Source of the DNA: Accumulibacter sp031732795
Lineage (GTDB): Bacteria; Pseudomonadota; Gammaproteobacteria; Burkholderiales; Rhodocyclaceae
Direction: 5' to 3'
Assembly: GCA_031732795.1 (NCBI GenBank)
Contig: JAVMKC010000111.1
Span: 1-11,425 of the forward strand
Length of the DNA stretch: 11,425 nt
Shown here: positions 6,021 through 11,425 of the stretch, in pieces
Position numbering within the stretch: the stretch's first letter is position 1
Layout of the letters: every line of letters starts with the position of its first letter
The notes under the pieces: generated by a model
What the model was told of the DNA's origin: nothing
The model's input: only the letters and a program-made list of their open reading frames with translations
The model's database searches: none
Made by a program: the position numbers and the translations under genes

Positions 6021-9000
6021 ATGGGAATTTCCGGCCGCATTGCCCGCTGGTTCGCCGATTCGCAGCTCACCCCGCTGCTGGCGCTGGTTGCGCTGCTGTT
6101 CGGACTTTTTGCCACCCTGATCACGCCGCGCGAAGAGGAACCGCAGATCGACGTGACGATGGCCGATGTGCTGATCCCTTTTCCCGGTGCGACGGTGCGC
6201 GACGTCGAAAATCTGGTGGCGACGCCGGCCGAACAGGTGTTGTCACGAATGTCCGGTGTCGAGCATGTCTATTCGCTGTCGCGGCCCGGGCTGGCGGTGG
6301 TCACCGTCCAGTTCGCCGTCGGCGTCAAATACAACGATGCCGTCGTCCGGCTTTACGACACCGTTCAGTCGAACCGCGACTGGCTGCCGCCGAATCTCGG
6401 CGTGCTCGAACCGACGATCAAGCCGAAAGGCATCGACGACGTGCCGATCGTCTCACTGACCTTGTCGACCAGCGATCCGCAGCGCTCGGCGTACGATCTG
6501 CAGCAGGTGGCGCGCGCCGTCGAAGTCGAGTTGAAACGCATCAAGGGCACCCGAGACGTGTCTACTCTCGGCGGGCCGGCGCATGCCGTACGGGTGTTGA
6601 TCGACCCTGAACGGCTCAACGCGCATGGGTTGACCGCCCCGGATCTGGTCGGCGCCTTGCGCGCCGGCAATGGCCGGCAACCGTCGGGCCGTCTCGTTGC
6701 CGACAACCGCGAAGTGCTGGTCGAAACCGGCGCCTTCCTCGAATCCACGGCCGATGTCGAGAAATTGCTGATCGCCGTGCGCGGCAACGCCGGCGCTCGT
6801 CAGCCGGTATTCGTCGGCGACGTGGCCCGCGTCGAGGAGGGGCCGGACCAACCGACACGCTACGTCTGGCTCGGCACCCGCGAGGGCGTGTCGCCGGCGG
6901 TGACGGTACAGATTTCCAAGAAACCCGGTGTCAATGCCGCCGATGTCGCCGGCGCGGTGATCGCCCGCGTCAATGCGCTGCGCGGCACCTTGATTCCGGA
7001 AGGCGTCGAGCTCACCGTGACCCGCAACTACGGGGAAACGGCGACCGACAAGGCGCAAAAACTGATTGGCAAGCTCATTTTCGCCACTGCTTTCGTGGTC
7101 CTGCTGGTGTTTTTCACCCTCGGCCGCCGCGAGGCGCTGATCGTCGGCGTCGCCGTCAGCCTGACCTTGTCGGCGACGCTGTTCGCCTCGTGGGCCTGGG
7201 GATTTACCCTCAACCGCGTCTCGCTGTTCGCGCTGATCTTCTCGATCGGCATCCTGGTCGATGACGCCATCGTCGTCGTCGAGAACATCCACCGCTGGCA
7301 AGCGCTGCATCCCGGCAAAGCGCTTCTCGAGATCATCCCCGGAGCGGTCGATGAAGTCGGCGGCCCGACGATCCTGGCGACGTTCACGGTGATCGCCGCG
7401 TTGCTGCCGATGGCTTTCGTCAGCGGCCTGATGGGCCCGTACATGAGCCCGATTCCGATCAACGCCTCGTTGGGGATGTTCATTTCGCTGGCCGTGGCCT
7501 TCGTCGTCACTCCCTGGCTGTCGGGGAGACTGCTGGCAACGCCGACAGCCGCGCATTCGTCGGCAGCGAGCGACAGGCTCGACCGCTTTTTCCGGCGCCT
7601 GCTGGTGCCGTTTCTCGATTCGCGAACCGGCACGGCGGCGCGGCGTCTGTTGTGGATCGGCGTGTTGCTGTTGATCGCCGGTTCGCTGGCACTGGCCGCC
7701 GTCCGGCTGGTGGTGCTCAAGATGCTGCCTTTCGACAACAAGAGCGAATTCCAGGTCGTCCTCGACATGCCGGCCGGCACCCCGCTCGAAGAAACCGCCC
7801 GCGTGCTGCGCGAAATCGGCGACCAAGTGCTGAAAGTGCCGGAAGTGAGCAACTATCAGGCGTACGCCGGCACCGCCAGCCCGATCAACTTCAACGGTCT
7901 GGTCCGTCAGTATTACCTGCGCGCCGCGCCGGAACTCGGCGACCTGCAGGTGAATCTGGTCGACCGGCAGCACCGTTCGCGGCAAAGCCACCAGATCGCC
8001 AGCGCCTTGCGCAGCGACATCGAAGCCATCGGCCGCCGTGCCGGCGGCAATGCCAAGGTCGTCGAAGTGCCGCCCGGCCCGCCGGTGCTGTCTCCGATCG
8101 TCGTCGAGGTTTACGGTCCCGACTATCGCGGACAGATCGCCGTTGCCAAGACGGTTCGCCAGGCATTGACAGCGACGGCCGATCTGGTCGGCATCGACGA
8201 CTCGGTCACCGCCGACGGCAGCAAGACCGTGCTGCACGTGCTGCAGAGCAAAGCGGCGCTGCTCGGCGTCACACAGCGCGAGATCGTCGATACCGTTCGC
8301 GTGGCGATGAACGGCGAAGACGCGACGCCGATACACAACACCGGCGCCAAGTTCGAGGTTCCGGTTCGCGTCGTCCTGCCCGCCGAACGGCTTGGTTCGC
8401 TCGACGCCGTGCTGAAGCTGCGTGTCCGTTCGACCGACGGTCGTTTGGTGCCGGTCTCCGAACTGGTCGAAGTGCGCCAGGAGCCGCGCGAAAAAGAGGT
8501 TTACCACAAGGACCTGCTACCGGTGGTCTATGTCGTCGCCGACATGGGCGGGACGCTCGATTCGCCGCTATATGGCCTGTTCGCCGCTCGCGGCGCGATC
8601 GCCGATCGGCCGCTGACCGGTATCGCGCATGCCGGCGGCACACTGGAGGAACGTTTCATCAGCCAGCCCTCGGCGGCGGACGCCGGTTACAGCCTGAAGT
8701 GGGACGGCGAATGGCAGATCACTTACGAAACCTTCCGCGACATGGGCATCGCCTACGCGGTCGGCCTGATCCTGATCTACCTGCTGGTCGTCGCCCATTT
8801 CAAGAGTTATCTGCTGCCGCTGATCATCATGGCGCCGATCCCGCTGACCATCATCGGCGTGATGCCGGGACACGCGCTGCTCGGCAGCCAATACACCGCC
8901 ACCTCGATGATCGGCATGATCGCCCTGGCCGGCATCATCGTCCGCAATTCGATTCTGCTGGTCGACTTCATCCGTCAGCAATACGCCCAGGGTCTGCCGT

Positions 9001-9218
9001 TGTCGGAAGCGATCATCCAATCGGCCGCCGTGCGCGCCAAACCGATCGCCCTGACTGCCCTGGCGGCGATGCTCGGCGCGCTGTTCATCGTCGATGACCC
9101 GATTTTCAACGGCTTGGCGATCAGCTTGCTGTTCGGCATTTTCGTATCCACCGTGCTGACACTGGTGGTAATTCCGGTGTTGTATTACGCCGCATTCAGA
9201 AAGGAGTCGCAGAGATGA
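6021..9218 (+). CDS. RND efflux transporter permease subunit (HAE1/AcrB-like)
   Basis: This 1065-residue inner-membrane pump exports substrates using the proton gradient. The length is normal for the family. TM1 lies at about 18-35, followed by a large periplasmic loop (about 36-345) and the TM2-6 block from about 350 to 505. A further TM lies at about 543-562, with the second periplasmic loop (about 565-905) and the TM8-12 block from about 908 to 1058. The TM4 proton-relay pair is intact as VDDAIVVVEN (413-422, D414/D415). The position of AcrB Lys940 in TM10 is Arg975 (IIVRNSILLVDF, 972-983), a conservative replacement. The N-terminal PREEEP motif (36-41) is typical of the subgroup often paired with short adaptors. 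Substrates cannot be told from sequence. It overlaps the next gene by ATGA and follows the adaptor by 142 bases. No outer-membrane factor gene is in the window. Confidence 0.95.
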   Translation: MGISGRIARWFADSQLTPLLALVALLFGLFATLITPREEEPQIDVTMADVLIPFPGATVRDVENLVATPAEQVLSRMSGVEHVYSLSRPGLAVVTVQFAVGVKYNDAVVRLYDTVQSNRDWLPPNLGVLEPTIKPKGIDDVPIVSLTLSTSDPQRSAYDLQQVARAVEVELKRIKGTRDVSTLGGPAHAVRVLIDPERLNAHGLTAPDLVGALRAGNGRQPSGRLVADNREVLVETGAFLESTADVEKLLIAVRGNAGARQPVFVGDVARVEEGPDQPTRYVWLGTREGVSPAVTVQISKKPGVNAADVAGAVIARVNALRGTLIPEGVELTVTRNYGETATDKAQKLIGKLIFATAFVVLLVFFTLGRREALIVGVAVSLTLSATLFASWAWGFTLNRVSLFALIFSIGILVDDAIVVVENIHRWQALHPGKALLEIIPGAVDEVGGPTILATFTVIAALLPMAFVSGLMGPYMSPIPINASLGMFISLAVAFVVTPWLSGRLLATPTAAHSSAASDRLDRFFRRLLVPFLDSRTGTAARRLLWIGVLLLIAGSLALAAVRLVVLKMLPFDNKSEFQVVLDMPAGTPLEETARVLREIGDQVLKVPEVSNYQAYAGTASPINFNGLVRQYYLRAAPELGDLQVNLVDRQHRSRQSHQIASALRSDIEAIGRRAGGNAKVVEVPPGPPVLSPIVVEVYGPDYRGQIAVAKTVRQALTATADLVGIDDSVTADGSKTVLHVLQSKAALLGVTQREIVDTVRVAMNGEDATPIHNTGAKFEVPVRVVLPAERLGSLDAVLKLRVRSTDGRLVPVSELVEVRQEPREKEVYHKDLLPVVYVVADMGGTLDSPLYGLFAARGAIADRPLTGIAHAGGTLEERFISQPSAADAGYSLKWDGEWQITYETFRDMGIAYAVGLILIYLLVVAHFKSYLLPLIIMAPIPLTIIGVMPGHALLGSQYTATSMIGMIALAGIIVRNSILLVDFIRQQYAQGLPLSEAIIQSAAVRAKPIALTALAAMLGALFIVDDPIFNGLAISLLFGIFVSTVLTLVVIPVLYYAAFRKESQR

Positions 9219-9427
9219 CCACCGACCGCGCCGTCCGTATCATGGCGGGCAGCTTCATCCTCATTTCATTGGCGCTGGGCGTCGACGGCAGCCCGCTGTT
9301 CGTTTCCAAATACTTCCTGTGGTTCACCGCCTTCGTCGGGGCCAATCTTTTCCAGAGCGGCTTCACCTGCTTCTGTCCGGCCGAGAACATCATGGTCAAG
9401 TTGGGGATGAAACGTTTGACCTCCTGA
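9215..9427 (+). CDS. DUF2892 (YgaP-type transmembrane) small membrane protein
   Basis: This 70-residue protein has two likely membrane helices (about 8-23 and 32-50). Between and after them lies the conserved family segment GANLFQSGFTCFCPAE (42-57), followed by a short basic tail. DUF2892 forms the membrane hairpin of the rhodanese YgaP, but the rhodanese domain is absent here and the protein stands alone. Its ATG overlaps the pump TGA (ATGA, 9215-9218) and has AAGGAG (9201-9206) eight bases upstream, so it is co-translated with the pump. That tight coupling suggests an accessory or stabilising role for the pump, which is inference. The Cys52/Cys54 pair could bind a thiol or metal; nothing in the sequence settles this. 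Confidence 0.9.
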   Translation: MTTDRAVRIMAGSFILISLALGVDGSPLFVSKYFLWFTAFVGANLFQSGFTCFCPAENIMVKLGMKRLTS

Positions 9428-9482
9428 CGGCTCATCGAACCGCTTTCGCTCGCGGCCAGGTGCCGTGAGCAAGGTCGTCAGG
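9423..9482. terminator. Nested inverted repeats between convergent operon ends
   Basis: In the 50-base gap between the DUF2892 and HDOD stops, GCTCGCGGC (9448-9456) pairs with GCCGTGAGC (9462-9470) around a five-base loop, with one G-T wobble. An outer pair CCTGACG (9423-9429) and CGTCAGG (9476-9482) encloses it and includes both stop codons. There is no U-tract, so it is not a classical intrinsic terminator. It may act as a bidirectional 3'-end structure. Confidence 0.4.
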
Positions 9483-10320
9483 CAACTTTCAATTGCGGGA
9501 AAAAGGTGGCGACGATACCGTCCCGTTCGAGCCGCATCTGCTGGCACAGTGTCTCGAGCATGCTGTCGTCGATCTGCAACCGCGATAGCGCGGCCTCACT
9601 CGGTCCGGCGGCTTGCGGATTGTCCAACGAAATAGCCAAGGCACTGGAAACGCTGAGAATCGCTGCTTCAAGAGGATGATTCACCGCGTTTTCCGGAGTC
9701 AGCTGACAGGCAATCGGTTCCTGGAAGGAACTCGGCAAATCCCAGGCAACGACTAATACGGCGCCGATTTCCGCAAAATCGGTGCCGATCACTTCTCTTT
9801 CCACTTCAGCCAACGGACGGCCCGTGTGATGACTTTCGTGCCGGGCTTTGATCGACTGTCCCGGTAGTGCGGCATACATCACCAGATGACCGATATCGGC
9901 CAACAAACCTTCGATGAACAGGCGCTCGGCGTCGATGAAACGCTGGCTTTTGGCCAACGTCCGGGCGGCGATGGCCGTGGCGACGCTTTGCAGCCAGAAA
10001 TCCTGCATTGGAATGACGTTGAACTGGACATTGGCGAATGCCGAACCGATCGCCCAAGCCAGAACCAGATCGTGTGCCTGTTGCATGCCAAGGACGTTGA
10101 CCGCGCGATAGACGGTATCCACCCGACGACTGAAACCATAGAACGGCGAATTCACCACCCGCAGCAAGCGAGCAGTCATCGCCGGATCAACGGAAATGGC
10201 TTCGGTCAACTCCATCAGGCCGCTATCTGGATCGTCGAGCACGCGCTTGACGCGCAGGTAAGCTTCCGGCAACGAGGCCAGACGGCTGATCGAGGCAACA
10301 AGGTCGGCAGCAGTGGACAC
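9478..10320 (-). CDS. HDOD domain protein
   Basis: This 280-residue soluble protein is built around one HDOD domain (about 8-210). The signature stretch VVNSPFYGF (55-63) and the helix FIEGLLADIGHLVMY (135-149) are clear. In the place where HD-type phosphohydrolases have His-Asp, this one has Ala141-Asp142. It is therefore probably not an enzyme and instead acts by protein interaction, as other HDOD proteins do in signalling and motility output. The start is GTG at 10320, preceded by GGAG at 7-base spacing. The frame stays open to 10446, but those extra residues do not look domain-like. It is transcribed toward the efflux operon and appears monocistronic. With the GGDEF protein at the far left it hints at c-di-GMP-linked behaviour, but the two are not an operon. 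Confidence 0.9.
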   Translation of the reverse strand: MSTAADLVASISRLASLPEAYLRVKRVLDDPDSGLMELTEAISVDPAMTARLLRVVNSPFYGFSRRVDTVYRAVNVLGMQQAHDLVLAWAIGSAFANVQFNVIPMQDFWLQSVATAIAARTLAKSQRFIDAERLFIEGLLADIGHLVMYAALPGQSIKARHESHHTGRPLAEVEREVIGTDFAEIGAVLVVAWDLPSSFQEPIACQLTPENAVNHPLEAAILSVSSALAISLDNPQAAGPSEAALSRLQIDDSMLETLCQQMRLERDGIVATFFPQLKVA

Positions 10321-10690
10321 AAGTATTCTCCAAAGCGCGAAAGCAGTCGGTGGATGGCAAAATGCGCCGCCCGCTGGCCAAGCTTGACGAAAGCCTGCCC
10401 GGCAAGATCGGACCAGCCCAACAGACGCCGGGGCACGACAACCCATCTGTCAGTCCATGTCCAACCCTGTCAACATCTACGGCAAAATCGAGAAAGTCGG
10501 CGAACTGTCTTTACATGCATATTAGGACATTGCACAAAACCATTCCTGATCAATGTCAACCCCGATCATAGAGCGGTGTCTCCGAAAAATCGGACAGTGT
10601 GACAAGTGATAGCCTTGCCCGACCGAGGGCCACGATGCGGCCATGAAATGGAGCAGGAGCATGACGAGAAGAAAGCGGCGGCATCCAACT
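10321..10690. other. Intergenic region upstream of the HDOD gene
   Basis: No gene is supported here. Overlapping minus-strand frames (for example from 10436) run into the HDOD start but have no ribosome site or recognisable domain. The portion 10450-10600 is AT-richer and includes a TCCGA-AAAA-TCGGA hairpin (10581-10594) close to the edge of the transposase fragment. That hairpin could be part of an insertion-sequence end, but I could not assign it. Confidence 0.4.
10529..10559 (-). promoter_or_regulatory. Candidate promoter toward the HDOD gene
   Basis: On the minus strand a perfect TTGACA (10554-10559) is followed after 19 bases by TGCAAT (10529-10534), a four-of-six match to a -10 box. 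This would give a leader of about 200 bases before the HDOD start. The spacing is long and the -10 box poor. It lies just beyond insertion-sequence debris, so it may be incidental. Confidence 0.25.
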
Positions 10691-10808
10691 CTGGATTCGC
10701 CTCGTCAAACCAGACGCTCAGATTTCCGCGATTGACCCGCGCGTGGTTGTATTCCGCCCAATTCCGTATCCGGTAGCGATATTCCGCATGATCGAATTTC
10801 ACCTGCAC
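10690..10808 (-). pseudogene. IS5 family (IS903-type) transposase N-terminal fragment
   Basis: Reading the minus strand from about 10808, the frame gives VQVKFDHAEYRYRIRNW followed by AEYNHARVNRGNLSVWFDEAN. This is the characteristic start of IS903-group IS5 transposases (compare NWPAYNNALRQRGDLTVWLDE in IS903). After about 40 residues the family match ends, and neither the remaining frame nor the neighbouring frames restore it. The whole DDE catalytic region is therefore missing. The frame stays open some bases upstream of 10808, so the exact start is uncertain. It is a dead remnant, not a mobile element. Confidence 0.75.
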
Positions 10809-10822
10809 ATCGCTGGCATAGG

Positions 10823-11347
10823 GTGTCGTTGAAAAGGATAGAAAACCTTGCGTCGAACGGCTTCACCTGCGGGGTCTTTTTGCGCGTACGCCGGGTTTTT
10901 GCTGGTCTTGTAGTTGCTGTTGCAGTGATGGCAATTGATGCCATCCGTTCCGCACTTTTGGTCTATCGCGTACGAGGCGTTAAACCCATTGAAACAGCAT
11001 TGAAGCAGGTTGCGGGGGATCGTGCTTTTGAACAAACACGTCTTGAAGCCGAGAACGCTACCGCATCTGCGGCAACGAAAGGAATCTTGGCACGGACAAG
11101 CGCATTCATAGAGAAAACGGCAAAGGTCGCGGACAATCTCGACAAAATCAGAAAGGCCGGAGAAGGCGCTTATTCACTAGTCGCCCGTGTTGAACCGGTA
11201 TTTACCGTGGGTGAATGCGCTACCAAACAATGGGTAAAAATGTGGGTAGCGATACGATTTAAATCTAACCCGATGATTAATAATGGGTTTAGCATATGTT
11301 TCTGGCGGGACAGTAGATATAGCAGCACCAACTTGCTCAGGTACTGA
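10823..11347 (+). CDS. Orphan hypothetical ORF, possibly a gene fragment
   Basis: A GTG-started frame of 174 codons has G-rich first codon positions and an Ala/Glu/Lys-rich central part (about residues 55-120). This suggests it is, or was, coding. A short hydrophobic stretch (about 26-48) precedes a helix-forming segment (about 55-118). After VFTVGE (about 127-132) the composition changes to Trp/Ser/Asn/Tyr-rich and looks non-coding, so the end is probably decayed or frameshifted. The first 20 codons overlap what may be the outer edge of the transposase fragment, so the real start is unknown. I recognise no family. The opposite strand carries a Cys-rich open frame over the same bases, which I read as the antisense of alanine codons. 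Base composition is more AT-rich than the rest of the window, suggesting foreign origin. Confidence 0.35.
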   Translation: MSLKRIENLASNGFTCGVFLRVRRVFAGLVVAVAVMAIDAIRSALLVYRVRGVKPIETALKQVAGDRAFEQTRLEAENATASAATKGILARTSAFIEKTAKVADNLDKIRKAGEGAYSLVARVEPVFTVGECATKQWVKMWVAIRFKSNPMINNGFSICFWRDSRYSSTNLLRY

Positions 11348-11373
11348 GCCTTCCAATACTGACCCCGGTCGGG

Positions 11374-11425
11374 CATAAGCGCTAACTTTACATTGATGAC
11401 ATCATCGTCTCACGTTGATAACGCC
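11374..11425 (-). repeat. 52-bp terminal inverted repeat, right copy
   Basis: This is the exact reverse complement of bases 2-53. The flank just inside it (11341-11373, containing ACTGAGCCTTCCAATACTGA) is unrelated to the flank inside the left copy, so the shared sequence ends sharply at 11374. No transposase belonging to this repeat is visible inside the window. Confidence 0.97.

Noticed and set aside
6453..8507. 684-codon minus-strand open frame inside the RND pump gene
   Set aside because: It is antisense to a full-length, motif-complete RND permease. Its product is a Gln/Arg/His/Asp-rich sequence typical of a shadow of GC-rich coding DNA.
10321..10446. 42-residue N-terminal extension of the HDOD protein
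   Set aside because: The GTG at 10320 has GGAG at 7-base spacing and begins right where the HDOD fold begins; the extension is Arg/Pro/Trp-rich without domain character.
10799..11175. Cys-rich minus-strand open frame (contains CGTDGINCHHCNSNYK)
   Set aside because: It looks zinc-finger-like, but its codons are exact reverse complements of the plus-strand frame, which has the stronger purine-first coding pattern. Most Cys codons are antisense Ala codons, and there is no ATG start.
1..11425. CRISPR array, tRNA or rRNA genes, complete prophage or defence system
   Set aside because: No direct-repeat/spacer pattern, no cloverleaf or rRNA sequence, and no phage or defence families were recognised; the genes are housekeeping, envelope and signalling types.

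Overview
The window is GC-rich chromosomal DNA from a Gram-negative bacterium. It carries lipoprotein signal peptides, a periplasmic adaptor and an RND pump. The hemerythrin-GGDEF sensor, HDOD protein, DUF1615 lipoprotein and RND/DUF2892 operon together suggest a betaproteobacterium, perhaps Rhodocyclales-like. That placement is inference from gene content, with no marker gene to confirm it.

Layout: a 52-base sequence at the left edge (2-53) recurs as a perfect inverted copy at the right edge (11374-11425). After a 290-base leader comes a plus-strand diguanylate cyclase with an N-terminal hemerythrin oxygen/redox domain (344-1465). Facing it is a minus-strand pair: a gamma-glutamyltransferase lipoprotein (2810-4606) followed by a DUF1615 lipoprotein (1512-2807). 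Their junction carries an ATGA stop/start overlap. A roughly 250-base divergent intergenic region leads to a plus-strand efflux operon: RND periplasmic adaptor (4856-5878), a 142-base gap holding a 16-codon upstream ORF with a strong Shine-Dalgarno, RND inner-membrane permease (6021-9218), and a two-helix DUF2892 membrane protein (9215-9427) that overlaps the pump stop by ATGA. No outer-membrane TolC-type channel is present. A convergent minus-strand HDOD regulator (9478-10320, GTG start) follows.

The last kilobase (about 10321-11373) is more AT-rich and looks like a scrap zone. It holds a truncated IS5/IS903-type transposase start on the minus strand, an orphan plus-strand ORF of unknown function whose end looks degenerate, and then the inverted repeat. 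No tRNA, rRNA, CRISPR array or complete insertion sequence was seen.

Functionally the window combines second-messenger signalling (oxygen- or redox-gated c-di-GMP synthesis, plus an HDOD output protein), envelope lipoproteins (glutathione or gamma-glutamyl peptide handling plus a lysozyme-fold-like lipoprotein), and drug or solvent efflux. The known gene families are ordinary. The least explained structures are the perfect terminal inverted repeats without an associated complete transposase, the small ORFs before the pump gene, and the orphan ORF at the right edge.
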